Shown: one piece after another, positions 8,100 through 17,617 of the stretch
Position numbering within the stretch: position 1 is the first letter of the stretch
How the letters are laid out: each line of letters opens with the position of its first letter
NCBI GenBank assembly: GCA_945890485.1
Contig: CAMDCN010000002.1
Coordinates: 248,001-312,000 of the forward strand
Origin: Candidatus Sulfopaludibacter sp. SbA3
Lineage (GTDB): Bacteria > Acidobacteriota > Terriglobia > Bryobacterales > Bryobacteraceae
Reading direction: 5' to 3'
DNA: 64,000 nucleotides
The notes under the pieces: generated by a model
The model's database searches: none
What the model was told of the DNA's origin: nothing
What the model saw: the letters and a program-made list of their open reading frames with translations, nothing else
Program-made: the position numbers and the translations under genes

Positions 8100-11000
8100 T
8101 TACGCCCGCTTCCGGAACCAGCCGTACATCGCCGGAAGCAGGAACAACGTCAACACGGTGGACGAAGCCAGTCCACCGATCACTACCGTCGCCAGCGGGC
8201 GCTGCACCTCAGAGCCCGCTGACGTCGAAAGAGCCATCGGCAGAAAGCCCAAGGCTGCCACCAGAGCCGTCATCAGTACCGGCCGCAACCGTGCCGCCGC
8301 CCCCGCCCGGATGGCGTGTTCCACATCCCCGCCACTCTCTTCGAGCAGCCGGTTGATCTGGCTCACCATCACGATCCCGTTCAGCACTGCGACCCCGAAC
8401 AGCGCGATGAAACCGATCGACGCCGATAGGTTCAGGTTCATCTCGCGCAGCCACAGCGCCGCCACCCCGCCCACCAACGCGAACGGAACATTGGCCAGGA
8501 TCAGCATCGCCTGGCGGAACGAGTTGAACGTCAGGTAGAGCAGGCCGAAGATCAACGCGAGCGAGGCCGGCAGTACCAGCGCCAGGCGTTTCGTCGCACG
8601 TTCCTGATTCTCGAACTGTCCGCCCCAGTCGACGAAGTAGCCGGCGGGCACCGGCATCGCCGCCTCCACCTTTTGCTTGGCTTCCGCGACAAAGCTGCCG
8701 AGGTCCCGGCCGCGCACGTTCGATTGAACAACGATTCGCCGCTGCCCATTCTCCCGGTTAATCATCTCCGGCCCGCGCGCCACGCTTACCTTCGCCACCT
8801 GTCCCAACGTCACCCGCTCGCCCCCAGGCGCGCGCATCCGAATCTGGTTCAGCGCGTCCGGCGTCCGGCGATACTCTTCCGGCAGCTTGATCACGATCGG
8901 GAAACGCCGCTGGCCTTCGATCAGTTCGGAAACATGCTGGCCGCTGACGGCCGACTCCACCACGGCTCGCACATCCGAGACGTTCATGCCGTAGCGAGCG
9001 AGCGCGACGACGTCCGGCTCCACGCGGAGTTCAGCGGTCCCGGAAATCACTTCCATCTGCGTATCCGCCGCGCCGGGCGTCTGCTCCAGCGCGCGCAGCG
9101 CTTTCTGCGCCAACTGCTCCAGCATCTCCGGATTCTCGCCGAAGATCTTCACGGCCACGTCCGCCTTGATGCCGGAGATCGTCTCGTCGAGCCGCATTGC
9201 CATCGGCTGGGTGAAGTTGTAAGCCACGCCCGGCACGGCTTGCAGCCGCTCATCGAGCTTGGCGATCAGGCCTTCCTTGGTCTTCGCCGTGGTCCACTGC
9301 TCCACCGGCTTCAACAGAATATAGACGTCGCCTTCGCTGATGCTCATCGCGTCCAGCGCCAGGTCGCTGCGGCCCAGCTTGGTCACAACGCCGGTCACTT
9401 CCGGGAACGTCATCACGACCTTCTCCACCTGTGTGCTCAGCGCCACGGACTCACTCAGCGAGATTCCCGGCAGCTTCTTGGACTGAATCAGAATGGAGCC
9501 CTCTTCGAGGCGCGGCATAAACTCCGTGCCGATTAACGCGAGGGAGCTGATCGCGGTGATGGCCAACAGTGCGCCAAAGGCCACCGTCAAATACCGGTGG
9601 TGCAGCACAAAGTCCAGGATGCGCGAGTAGATCCGGCGAGCCTTTTCAAACCAGCCCTCTTCCGAATGCGGCTTCACCCCACCGGCCAGGACGAAACTGG
9701 CGAGTACGGGCATGGCGACCAGCGCCAGCACCAGGCTGCCCAGCAGTGCGGAACACACCGTCACGGCCATCGGCCGGAAGAGCCGCCCCTCCAGCCCTTC
9801 GAGGAAGAAGAGCGGCAGGTAGACGGCGATGATGATGCCCACCGCGAACACGATGGGCCGCGCCACGTCCTGCGCGGCGTGGCGAAGGGTGTCGATGACG
9901 GACTCATGCTCGCGCAGCGCCAGCCGGGCCACCGCGCTCTCCATCATCACGACGGCGCCGTCGACGATCATGCCGAAGTCCACCGCGCCCAGGCTCATCA
10001 GGTTGGCCGAGATGCCAAAGTAGCGCATGCCGATGAACCCGATCAGCATCGAGAGCGGAATCACCAACGCGACGAGCAGCGCCGCCCGCACATTGCCCAG
10101 GAAAACGAGCAGGACCAGGATCACGAGCACCCCGGCCTCGGTCAGGTTGCGCGTTACCGTGGAGATCGTCCGATTGATCACTTCGCTTTGGTCGTAGAAC
10201 GGCACCAGCTTCACGCTCTCCGGCACTCGGATCTGCGCCAACCGCTGCTTGACCCGTTCGATCACGTTCCGGCCGTTCTCGCCCTTTAGCATCACGGCGA
10301 CGCCGCCCACCGTTTCGCCCTTGCCATCCCGCGAGATCGCGCCCTGCCGCTGCATCCCGCCGGTCTTGATCTGCGCCACACTGCCCAGCAACACTGGCGT
10401 TCCGGCCATCGTCTTCAGCACAATCTTGCTGAGGTTCTCCCGCTGCTGCACGCGGCCCAAGCCGATAATCGTGTACTGCTCGGAGGCGTGTTCAATGTAG
10501 CCGCCGCCGAAGTTTTCGTTGTTCTCGGTGATCCGGTCAAAAACGTCCTTGACGGTCAGCCCGTACTGTTCGAGCGCCCGTGGGTCCACCTCCACCTGCA
10601 CCTGCTCGGTTTCTCCGCCCCACGAGTCCACTTCGTTGATGCCGCGCACGCTGCGCAACTGTGGCTTGATCTGCCACTCCTGCAGCGTCTTGCGGGCAAG
10701 CGGCGACATCTTGTCGGTCTCGACGGTGTATTGGTACACCTCGCCGAACACGGTCGCCATCGGGCCTAGCCCCGGCTCCAAACCCTTCGGCAAGCGCGTC
10801 CGCACCTCCTGCAGCCGCTCATTGATGAACTGCCGGGCCACCAGGGTGTTCACGTCGTCTTCGAACATCACGGTGACGATAGAGAGGCCGAACTTCGATA
10901 CGCTGCGGACACCGTTGTTCCGCGGGATGCCCAGCAACGTCGTTTCGATCGGGTAGCTGACCATCTGCTCCACTTCGGCAGCGGCCATGGCCGGGCACTC

Positions 11001-11150
11001 GGTGATGACGCTTACCTGATTGTTCGTCAGGTCGGGGAAGGCTTCAATGGGAATTTCGGTGAGGCAGTACAGGCCGTATCCGGTGACGGCCAACAGGAAC
11101 CCCAGCACCAGCAGGCGGTTCCGCAGGGCAAAGTCGATGAGAGCCGCCAC
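8100..11150 (-). CDS. CzcA/CusA-family heavy-metal efflux RND pump
   Basis: 1016 residues from a GTG start. It is the inner-membrane proton/substrate antiporter of a tripartite heavy-metal exporter. It shows the RND layout: TM1 at about 10-28, the porter domain, TM2-6 from about 335, a second porter domain and a C-terminal membrane block. The motif VDFGMIVDGAVVMME in TM4 is the DFGxxxDGAVxxxE form typical of CzcA/CnrA (Zn, Co, Ni) rather than the form in CusA (Cu, Ag), so divalent cations are the likelier cargo. It starts 2 bases after the adaptor gene stop, in the order outer-membrane channel, adaptor, pump. Confidence 0.92.
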   Translation of the reverse strand: MAALIDFALRNRLLVLGFLLAVTGYGLYCLTEIPIEAFPDLTNNQVSVITECPAMAAAEVEQMVSYPIETTLLGIPRNNGVRSVSKFGLSIVTVMFEDDVNTLVARQFINERLQEVRTRLPKGLEPGLGPMATVFGEVYQYTVETDKMSPLARKTLQEWQIKPQLRSVRGINEVDSWGGETEQVQVEVDPRALEQYGLTVKDVFDRITENNENFGGGYIEHASEQYTIIGLGRVQQRENLSKIVLKTMAGTPVLLGSVAQIKTGGMQRQGAISRDGKGETVGGVAVMLKGENGRNVIERVKQRLAQIRVPESVKLVPFYDQSEVINRTISTVTRNLTEAGVLVILVLLVFLGNVRAALLVALVIPLSMLIGFIGMRYFGISANLMSLGAVDFGMIVDGAVVMMESAVARLALREHESVIDTLRHAAQDVARPIVFAVGIIIAVYLPLFFLEGLEGRLFRPMAVTVCSALLGSLVLALVAMPVLASFVLAGGVKPHSEEGWFEKARRIYSRILDFVLHHRYLTVAFGALLAITAISSLALIGTEFMPRLEEGSILIQSKKLPGISLSESVALSTQVEKVVMTFPEVTGVVTKLGRSDLALDAMSISEGDVYILLKPVEQWTTAKTKEGLIAKLDERLQAVPGVAYNFTQPMAMRLDETISGIKADVAVKIFGENPEMLEQLAQKALRALEQTPGAADTQMEVISGTAELRVEPDVVALARYGMNVSDVRAVVESAVSGQHVSELIEGQRRFPIVIKLPEEYRRTPDALNQIRMRAPGGERVTLGQVAKVSVARGPEMINRENGQRRIVVQSNVRGRDLGSFVAEAKQKVEAAMPVPAGYFVDWGGQFENQERATKRLALVLPASLALIFGLLYLTFNSFRQAMLILANVPFALVGGVAALWLREMNLNLSASIGFIALFGVAVLNGIVMVSQINRLLEESGGDVEHAIRAGAAARLRPVLMTALVAALGFLPMALSTSAGSEVQRPLATVVIGGLASSTVLTLFLLPAMYGWFRKRA

Positions 11151-11152
11151 GT

Positions 11153-12361
11153 CTATTCCTCCGCCAGCGACGACTTGAACATCTGCGATTTCAAAACGAA
11201 CCCACCGCGGCTGACGACGCGCTCACCCGCCGCGAGGCCTTCGAGAACCTCGACATTGGCTCCTTGAATCCGACCCGTCCGCACTGGCCGCACGGCGTAC
11301 TTCCCATCGCCTTTGTCGATGAACACCACGGCCTGTCCGTTCAGATCCTGCAGGGCCGACTGCGGCATGAAGAGAGCGTCCTCCGCCCCACCAGCCGCTA
11401 TCTCCGCCACGCCGTACATCTCCGGTCGCAGCTTCTGCCCCGGGTTGGCGAGCACTATTCTTACGGGCACCGTCCGTGTCTCGGCGTCCAACTGGTCGCC
11501 GAGCCGCGCGATCCGGCCGGAGAAGAGTTCGTCCGGATAGGCCTGCACGCGCACCGCCGCAGTCATCCCCACTTTCACTTTCCCGAGCAGATCCTCGGGC
11601 AACGCGGCGATCATCCACAGCGTCGATAGGTCGCTCACTTCCAGCACCATGTCCGCAGCCTTCAACACGGCGCCGACGGAGGTGTCACGTTTAGTCACCA
11701 CGCCGCCGTTGCGCGACTTCACCGGCACCAAGTCTTCTTCATGGATGAATTCGCCCGGTTTGTGGTCGGGGTGGTCGTCAGCCGGTACATCGAGAAACTC
11801 CACCAGATGCACCCGCGTCCGTTCGAGTTCGATTTCCGCGTTCTTCACCACCGACACCGCATCCCGCAGTTGCGACTCGGCGTGCTCGGTCTGTTCGAGT
11901 GAGGCGGCCTTCAGTTCGTAGAGCCGCTTCAGGCGGTCCCGCGTTCGTTCGGCGAAGCTGCGCTGCGACTGCGCCTTGGCCAGGTCGGTCTTCGCCCGTT
12001 GATATTCGCTGCGCGCTTCGTGAACTTCGTGCGAATGCATCTGCGCAACGGTCTGGCCTGCGCTGATGCGATCGCCGACATTGGCCATTAGCTTTAGAAC
12101 GCGCCCGTCGACGAAGGAGTCGACGTGCCAAGTGCGTTCTTCGTTTACGGTCAGCCTTCCGTTCGCTCGCAGCACGGCCGGCTGGCTCCGCGTCTCCACC
12201 GCCACCGAGACGATGTTGCCGCTCTTCACCATGGCCGCGTCCAGGTTCACTTCGCCGGGGGCGCGTTTCTCTTCGGCTTTGGCTGGTTCCGGCGGCGGCT
12301 TCGGCGCCTCTTTCGTGCAGCCCGCCAGGCCTAGCATTGCCACCAGCCACAGATACCTCAT
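11153..12361 (-). CDS. CzcB/CusB-type RND periplasmic adaptor lipoprotein
   Basis: 402 residues. The N-terminus is a lipoprotein signal with lipobox LAGC at Cys15, so it is anchored in a membrane facing the periplasm. Then come a barrel-sandwich lipoyl half (VGDRISAGQTVAQMHSHEVHEA), a long coiled-coil hairpin (about 115-185), the second lipoyl half (VVTKRDTSVGAVLKAADMVLEVSDL) and the membrane-proximal beta barrel. A His/Asp-rich insert DVPADDHPDHKPGEF near 190 may bind metal, as in some CzcB proteins; that is inference. Its ATGA start overlaps the outer-membrane protein stop by 4 bases. Confidence 0.9.
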   Translation of the reverse strand: MRYLWLVAMLGLAGCTKEAPKPPPEPAKAEEKRAPGEVNLDAAMVKSGNIVSVAVETRSQPAVLRANGRLTVNEERTWHVDSFVDGRVLKLMANVGDRISAGQTVAQMHSHEVHEARSEYQRAKTDLAKAQSQRSFAERTRDRLKRLYELKAASLEQTEHAESQLRDAVSVVKNAEIELERTRVHLVEFLDVPADDHPDHKPGEFIHEEDLVPVKSRNGGVVTKRDTSVGAVLKAADMVLEVSDLSTLWMIAALPEDLLGKVKVGMTAAVRVQAYPDELFSGRIARLGDQLDAETRTVPVRIVLANPGQKLRPEMYGVAEIAAGGAEDALFMPQSALQDLNGQAVVFIDKGDGKYAVRPVRTGRIQGANVEVLEGLAAGERVVSRGGFVLKSQMFKSSLAEE

Positions 12362-13566
12362 TGGTTCGCTCCCATCGCCGTCTCCAGGTTTGCCACGGCC
12401 AATCGATACTCCACCAGCGCCTGTACGAAGACCAGTTGGGTTTCGAGTTGCAGACGTTGAGCGTCGAGCAGGCGCAGCAGGTCGGTACCGCCTTCGCGAT
12501 AGGCCGCCTCCGCAATCCGCGCCGTTTCAGCGGCTTGCTGGCGCAGCGGCCCCAGCGTTTCGTCCACCTGCTTGCGGCGCATTCGCACTTCGATTTCCGC
12601 TGTCTTCAACTCAGCTTTCACCAGCGCTTCGCCGGCCTTTAAATCGCTTTCCGCCACGCGGATCTCCGCCACCGCCGCTGCCACGTTGCCCTGGTTTCGA
12701 TTGCTGAAAGGGAGGTCGATCTGCAGGCCGACCAACGCCGTTTCCTGGCCCATCGTGTGCTTGTAACCACCCAGAACGTCGTAGTTCGGCCGGGCCTGCG
12801 CTACTTGCACCTGTTGATTCGCCCGGGCCGCCGCAATCACGCGCCGGGCCACGGCCAGTTCGCCGCGGTCGTTCAGCGCCTTCTCGGCGTCCGCCACCGG
12901 CGCTGTCACCACCGCTTCCAGAGTGTCCTCCAACTCCACCGCGCCGAATTCGTTCCGCCCGATCTCCCGGAGCAGCGAAATTTTGGCTCGCTCCGCAGCC
13001 AGGTCAGCGTTGTTCGCCGCCAGCGCGAAGCGCTCGGCCTCCAGGCGCACCCGGATCAAGTCGGCTTCCGCCATCGCGCCTTCGCGGACGCGAATTTCGT
13101 GATACTGGACGATTTGCGCGAACGTCCGGCGGGTTTCGTCATAGACGCGGCGCGCCCGGTCAGCGCCGATGGCGGCCCACCATGCCTGCTTCACACGGGC
13201 AATCAGTTGCTGCCGCAGCAGCAGCCGGGCGCTTTCGGCCACTTGGCGGTTGACGCTCGCCAGCTCGGTACGGTGCTGTCGTTTCTTAGCCGTTTCGATC
13301 GTTTGCTGCACCCAGACGAAGTTGTCCGTATCCCGGGCGTAGTTGAAGGGCCCTTGCCAACTGCCACGCAGGTTCTCGATTTGAAAGGCGAGTTTCGGAT
13401 TGGGCCGCAGCGCCGCCTGTTCGAGGAGGCCCTGCGCCGTGGAAATGCGACCGTCCGCGGCGGCGAGCAAAGGGTGCCGTTCCGCTGTCTCGGCGATGGC
13501 TTGCGCCAGAGACAGAGGCTCACCCCAACAGATCGTAGTGGTAAAGAGCAGGACGAAGGCGCGCAA
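12358..13566 (-). CDS. CzcC-type TolC-family outer-membrane efflux protein
   Basis: 402 residues from a TTG start, the only start that places the signal peptide (RAFVLLFTTTICWG) correctly. The body has the two long helical repeats of the outer-membrane efflux protein family (AIAETAERHPLLAAADGRI...; GELAVARRVIAAARANQQVQVAQARPNYDVLGGYKHTMGQ). It forms the outer-membrane exit duct of the metal exporter and is the first gene of the czcCBA-like operon. The promoter should lie in the 103-base gap shared with the divergent DUF1549 gene, where the palindrome CGCCTTAGGCG sits at 13595-13605. Confidence 0.88.
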   Translation of the reverse strand: MRAFVLLFTTTICWGEPLSLAQAIAETAERHPLLAAADGRISTAQGLLEQAALRPNPKLAFQIENLRGSWQGPFNYARDTDNFVWVQQTIETAKKRQHRTELASVNRQVAESARLLLRQQLIARVKQAWWAAIGADRARRVYDETRRTFAQIVQYHEIRVREGAMAEADLIRVRLEAERFALAANNADLAAERAKISLLREIGRNEFGAVELEDTLEAVVTAPVADAEKALNDRGELAVARRVIAAARANQQVQVAQARPNYDVLGGYKHTMGQETALVGLQIDLPFSNRNQGNVAAAVAEIRVAESDLKAGEALVKAELKTAEIEVRMRRKQVDETLGPLRQQAAETARIAEAAYREGGTDLLRLLDAQRLQLETQLVFVQALVEYRLAVANLETAMGANQ

Positions 13567-13594
13567 TGTCCCGATCTTACCAAACCGTTAAAAT

Positions 13595-13605
13595 CGCCTT
13601 AGGCG
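13595..13605. promoter_or_regulatory. CGCCTTAGGCG palindrome between divergent promoters
   Basis: An 11-base dyad in the 103-base gap between the metal-efflux operon and the DUF1549 gene. Its core, GCCTTAGGC, contains the same GCCTTAG/CTAAGGC heptamer found four times upstream of the sigma factor at 3317-3393. This could be an operator for a dimeric regulator, for example a metal sensor of the efflux operon. No regulator gene is adjacent, so the role is only suggested. Confidence 0.3.
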
Positions 13606-13669
13606 GAGAAACTCCTGGCCGCGTTCCGGGTTCGGACCCCTAGACTGAGTAGTAGACGGGGATTTCCGT

Positions 13670-15577
13670 ATGAAGCGAATGCACTGGGCCACGGCCCTTC
13701 TTTTCACCACCGCCCTTTCGGCGCAAGAGACTGAAGATCATCTTAGCGTCGAACACGCCGAATGCAGCTACTTCGGCCCCCAGGGGATGAAACTGCGGGC
13801 GGACCGCAGCAACGCAGCGCGAGTCGGCCGGTTGGGCCAGGAGACAGCCGCCATCGCCGCGCTGCTAAGCCGGAGCGCTGGTCCCAGCCGTGCCGCCGAC
13901 GGTTCAAGCGACAACCTGGTGGACCGCAATATTTTTGGCGTTCTGCGGGAGAAGGGAATCACCCCCGCCGCGCGGGCGAATGATTATGAGTTCCTGCGTC
14001 GCGTCAGTCTGGATTTGACCGGCCGCGTCCCGACTGCCGACCGGCTCACCGCCTTCGTCGCCGATGCGGACCCGAACAAGCGGGCGAAGGTGATCGATGA
14101 GCTGCTGGCTGCCCCGGAGTGGGTGGACAAATGGACGATGTTTTTCGGCGATCTGTACCGCAACACCGACATCGTGCGCGCCACCAACACGAATCGGTTC
14201 GCTGACGGGAGAGAGGCCTTCTACCGCTGGATCCACTACGCACTGAGTTCCAACACCCCGTACAGCCAGATGGCAACGGAGTTGATCAGCACCCAGGGGC
14301 AGAACTCGTTTGAACGGGGTGAGCTCAACTGGCAGGTCGGAAACCGGGTCACGAACGGCCCCGCACAGGATATGTACGACCAGATGGCCTCGGCAACAGC
14401 GGATACGTTTCTGGGCGTGAGCCACTTCAACTGCATCATGTGCCATAACGGCCGGGGGCACGTCGATACGCTCTCCCTGTGGGGCCGCAGCGCCTCCCGC
14501 GCCCAGGCTTACGGCTTCGCGGCATACTTCTCGCAAACCGCTCTCGCCCTGGTTCGGTCCACTCCTGGCGTGAATTACTACTACTGGAACGTCAATTTCA
14601 ATCCTCGGGGCTCGTATACGCTGGGCACCACGACGGGCAACCGCCCGGCGCGGACGCAGTTCGGCACTAGCCGCACGGTAGCGCCAGAGTATCCATTTAC
14701 GGCGGAAGCAGCCGCGCCCGTCGCTGCCGGCGAGAACTGGCGGGAGGCGGCCGCCCGCAGCGTCGTAAACGATCCCTTATTTGCCAAGGCCACCGTGAAC
14801 TATCTGTGGCGAGAGTTGATGGTCCGCGGCCTGGTGGAACCGGTGAATCAGTTGGATCCCGCCCGCCTGGATCCCGACAATCCGCCGCCGGATCCGTGGA
14901 CGCTGCAGCCGACCAACGCCCGCCTGCTCAAGGAACTGGGCGAGTTCTTCGCCGCGAACAACTTCGATTTGAAGGCGGTGATGCGGCTGATCACGAACTC
15001 GGAAGCTTATCAGCTCTCGGCCCGCTATGATGGCGAATGGAACCCGTCGTGGGATACGCTGCACGCCCGGCGCCTGGTTCGGCGACTGAGCGCTGAGGAG
15101 GTACACGACGCGATCGCGCAGACAAGCAACGTCCCGGCGAGGATCACCTTCGGGATCAATTCGAACGACCGGACGCTGACGCGCACAGTGAACTGGGCGA
15201 TGCAGACCCCGGCGCCCAACGCCCGTGGCGGTTCGGCCGGCTTCCTGAATATCTTCTACCCCGGCGACCGCGAGGATAACGAGCGCCGCCGCGATGGCTC
15301 CGATCAGCAGGCGTTGGCCCTGATGAACAACAACTTCGTCATGACCCGCACTCGCGCCTCCGGCGCCGGACCCAACGCCAGCCTCCTTCGCCAAGTGCAG
15401 AATCTGGATGAGCGGCAAATGGTGGATACGCTTTTCCTGACGGTGCTCTCCCGCTATCCCGATGAGACCGAACGCGCGGCCGCCATCAGCGCCCTCGCGA
15501 ACGGCAACCGCGGCCAGCAGGCGGAAAACCTCCTGTGGACCCTCTATAACAAAGTGGATTTCACGTTCAACTACTAA
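13670..15577 (+). CDS. Secreted DUF1549/DUF1553 protein with a CxxCH motif
   Basis: 635 residues with a signal peptide (WATALLFTTALSAQ). DUF1549 spans about 83-290: DRNIFGVLREKGITPAARANDYEFLRRVSLDLTGRVPTADRL, EWVDKWTMFFGDLY, and then the conserved CIMCH (Cys255, Cys258, His259), which looks like a haem c or metal site. DUF1553 covers about 345-620, including the typical LARRLVRRLSAEEVHDAI. Such proteins are always paired with a DUF1501 protein in Planctomycetes and Solibacteres, and the partner follows here within 10 bases. Their biochemical role is not established. There is no separate cytochrome domain at the N-terminus, unlike many relatives. Confidence 0.85.
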   Translation: MKRMHWATALLFTTALSAQETEDHLSVEHAECSYFGPQGMKLRADRSNAARVGRLGQETAAIAALLSRSAGPSRAADGSSDNLVDRNIFGVLREKGITPAARANDYEFLRRVSLDLTGRVPTADRLTAFVADADPNKRAKVIDELLAAPEWVDKWTMFFGDLYRNTDIVRATNTNRFADGREAFYRWIHYALSSNTPYSQMATELISTQGQNSFERGELNWQVGNRVTNGPAQDMYDQMASATADTFLGVSHFNCIMCHNGRGHVDTLSLWGRSASRAQAYGFAAYFSQTALALVRSTPGVNYYYWNVNFNPRGSYTLGTTTGNRPARTQFGTSRTVAPEYPFTAEAAAPVAAGENWREAAARSVVNDPLFAKATVNYLWRELMVRGLVEPVNQLDPARLDPDNPPPDPWTLQPTNARLLKELGEFFAANNFDLKAVMRLITNSEAYQLSARYDGEWNPSWDTLHARRLVRRLSAEEVHDAIAQTSNVPARITFGINSNDRTLTRTVNWAMQTPAPNARGGSAGFLNIFYPGDREDNERRRDGSDQQALALMNNNFVMTRTRASGAGPNASLLRQVQNLDERQMVDTLFLTVLSRYPDETERAAAISALANGNRGQQAENLLWTLYNKVDFTFNY

Positions 15578-15581
15578 GGAG
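15576..15581 (+). promoter_or_regulatory. Ribosome binding site fixing the DUF1501 start
   Basis: AAGGAG sits 6 bases upstream of the ATG at 15588 and overlaps the stop codon (TAA, 15575-15577) of the preceding gene. It favours this ATG over the in-frame upstream start at 15462, and implies translational coupling of the DUF1549 and DUF1501 proteins. Confidence 0.7.
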
Positions 15582-15587
15582 CCCGCC

Positions 15588-16946
15588 ATGATCCCATCCC
15601 ATCCTCATATCCCCTTCTTCCGCCGCCCGTTCGCCTCCCGCCGCGAATTCTTCCGCCTGCTTGGTGCTGGGGTCTCGGGTTCGTTTTTGGCCGGCAACGC
15701 TCAGGCTGAGCTCATTCGGAGTCTGGACGTAACGACGAAGAACACGGCCAAGAACGTCATCTTCATCCTGCTCACCGGCGCGCCGTCCCACGTCGACACG
15801 TTCGATTTCAAGTTCCTCGAAGGCACAACGCCCACGGCGTTTCAGCCGGAGACGATCAACGGCCTGCAGTTCAATACCGGCGTGTTCCCGAAGATTGCCG
15901 CACAGTTGGACGATATCGCCATCGTGCGGAGTGTCCGGGCGTGGGCCGCTCAGCATACGCTGTCGCAGACCTGGGTGCAGATCGGCCGCAGCCCGGCCGC
16001 CGTGCTGGGCGATATTGCGCCGAATATTGGTTCCATCGTCGCGATCGAAAAACGGCCGGAGCGGACGCCCGGTCAACTGTTCCCAACGTTCCTGGCTTTG
16101 AACGCTGACAATGCCGTTGGCTCCGGCTATCTGCCCGCGACCTATGAGCCGTTCAAGACCGCGCCGAACACGAACGGTTTGGCCAATACGACCAACCCCG
16201 ACGGCGTGACCCGGTTCAATGCCAAGTACGACCTGCTCGAAAGCCTCGATACGCCGCTGCGGGTGAACTCCCCGTACGCGGAGGTGATGGAGGATTACGG
16301 CGACTTCTACAAATCGGCCCGGGGACTGATGTACAACCCGACCGTCGACCAGGCGTTCAAGTATACGGCGGCCGATAGCGTCCGCTACGGCGGCACGGCG
16401 TTTGGCAATGCCTTGCTGACGGCCAAGCAGGTTTTGGCGGCGAACTCCGGGACGCGGTATATCCAGGTGACGCTCGGCGGATGGGATATGCATTCGGGCA
16501 TTTATGCGGCTGCGGGCAACAGCATGTTTACCTTGGGGCGGACGCTCGACAACGGCTATGCGACGCTGATTGCCGATTTGAAGGCCGCGGGTTTGCTCGA
16601 CGAGACGCTGGTGGTGATGATGGGCGAGTTTGGCCGGACGGTGGGCGCGTTGAACGATCAGGCGGGCCGGGATCATTACACGCAGCAGTTCGCGGTGTTT
16701 GCGGGCGGGGGCGTGAAGGGTGGCCGGGCGATTGGCGAAACGGACGCGCAGGGCGCGCGGACGACGGAGTTTGGCTGGTCGGAGGAGCGGGATATCCGGA
16801 TGGAGGATATCGAGGCGACGATCTACTCGGCGTTGGGGATCAACTGGACGAATGTGCGGTATGACGATCCGTTTGGCCGGGGGTTTGAGTACGTGCCGTA
16901 CGCGAGTGAAGGGTTGTATAAGCCGATCCACGAGTTGTGGGGCTAA
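15588..16946 (+). CDS. DUF1501 (sulfatase-like) protein with a Tat-type leader
   Basis: 452 residues from the ATG at 15588. The leader SRREFFRLLGAGVSGSFLAG looks like a twin-arginine signal. The body is DUF1501: KNVIFILLTGAPSHVDTFDFK near the start, HTLSQTWVQIGRSP, the late VMMGEFGRTVGALNDQAGRDHYTQQF, and GGVKGGRAIGETDAQG. Members have an alkaline phosphatase/sulfatase-like fold with probable metal ligands (His and Asp in these motifs) and are exported folded by Tat. It is encoded directly after its customary DUF1549/DUF1553 partner. The substrate is unknown. Confidence 0.87.
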   Translation: MIPSHPHIPFFRRPFASRREFFRLLGAGVSGSFLAGNAQAELIRSLDVTTKNTAKNVIFILLTGAPSHVDTFDFKFLEGTTPTAFQPETINGLQFNTGVFPKIAAQLDDIAIVRSVRAWAAQHTLSQTWVQIGRSPAAVLGDIAPNIGSIVAIEKRPERTPGQLFPTFLALNADNAVGSGYLPATYEPFKTAPNTNGLANTTNPDGVTRFNAKYDLLESLDTPLRVNSPYAEVMEDYGDFYKSARGLMYNPTVDQAFKYTAADSVRYGGTAFGNALLTAKQVLAANSGTRYIQVTLGGWDMHSGIYAAAGNSMFTLGRTLDNGYATLIADLKAAGLLDETLVVMMGEFGRTVGALNDQAGRDHYTQQFAVFAGGGVKGGRAIGETDAQGARTTEFGWSEERDIRMEDIEATIYSALGINWTNVRYDDPFGRGFEYVPYASEGLYKPIHELWG

Positions 16947-16957
16947 AATCGAAGGAG

Positions 16958-17221
16958 ATGACCCGCGTCCAACTTCGCTACCAGCTTCTGAAACCGATTG
17001 ACGAGGCTCTGATGAAGAGCATCAACAATGCGCATGCCATCTACGGCATTGAGCAGATTAAACTGCAGCCCTCGCTGGACGAGATTCTGGTGGAGTACGA
17101 CGCTTCGCGGCTGTCGATCGACAAGGTGGAGAACAACCTGAACCGGGCGGGGATTCCGGCGACGCGGATTGTCCCGGCGCCGCCTGAGCCGCCCGCACCC
17201 CCGGCGGCGCCGCCGGCGTAG
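16958..17221 (+). CDS. Small ferredoxin-fold-like protein with a Pro/Ala tail
   Basis: 87 residues from the ATG at 16958, or 94 from the GTG at 16937, which would overlap the DUF1501 gene; GAAGGAG lies right against the ATG, too close to be a good site for it. The core (LRYQLLKPIDEALMKSINNAHAIYG..., then LDEILVEYDASRLSIDKVENNLNRAGIP) has a beta-alpha-beta-beta-alpha-beta rhythm like small HMA/ACT-type domains, without the CxxC metal motif. The tail is nearly all Pro and Ala. It is co-directional with the DUF1549/DUF1501 pair, so it may belong to that operon. Function unknown. Confidence 0.55.
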   Translation: MTRVQLRYQLLKPIDEALMKSINNAHAIYGIEQIKLQPSLDEILVEYDASRLSIDKVENNLNRAGIPATRIVPAPPEPPAPPAAPPA

Positions 17222-17617
17222 AATGCCCCGGCTTCTGGCGGAGGAGCAAATTGTCGAGTGTCTTTCTGAGGCACTCCTGGCTTTCTGAGGCACTCTTGGA
17301 TCGATGCGCGATCTGCCCAGTCGCACTGTATCCGATGCACTCTGTTGTTGTTCGTTCGACAGCGAACCCATAAGTCGAGCGGCGCGTTCCTCTCGGTGTC
17401 CCGCGAACTCATCCTGCGGGAGGCAGTCGCTCCGAGGGCTATACTCTGCTGGACACCCTGCCCGATCGGCAACTGCGCCTAGTGGGCATTCGGCTGTTCG
17501 ACGAGTATCGCGACGGACATCTGGGAAGCAACACCTTGAGGGCAAGGCTGGCCGGATTCCATGTCCGGTATCTCAGCCCCACCGATCTCCGCACGCTCGC
17601 AGCGTCGGCAGGTAGCC
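17222..17617. other. Gene-poor gap with a possible decayed reading frame
   Basis: 396 bases with no gene I can defend. A tandem repeat lies at 17262-17299. On the plus strand a frame from about 17370 to the TGA near 17658 reads, in part, DRQLRLVGIRLFDEYRDGHLG and ARLAGFHVRYLSPTDL, which looks more protein-like than its neighbours. It lacks a credible start and runs antisense into the NIPSNAP gene, so it may be the tail of a decayed gene. Nothing here matches a transposase or RNA gene that I recognise. Confidence 0.35.
17262..17299. repeat. Two-copy 19-base tandem repeat
   Basis: CTTTCTGAGGCACTCCTGG (17262-17280) is followed immediately by CTTTCTGAGGCACTCTTGG (17281-17299), one mismatch in 19. 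It lies between the small protein gene and the possible decayed frame. Two copies are too few to call an array. Confidence 0.8.

Noticed and set aside
17262-17299. Possible start of a CRISPR array
   Set aside because: Only two contiguous copies without spacers and no cas genes.
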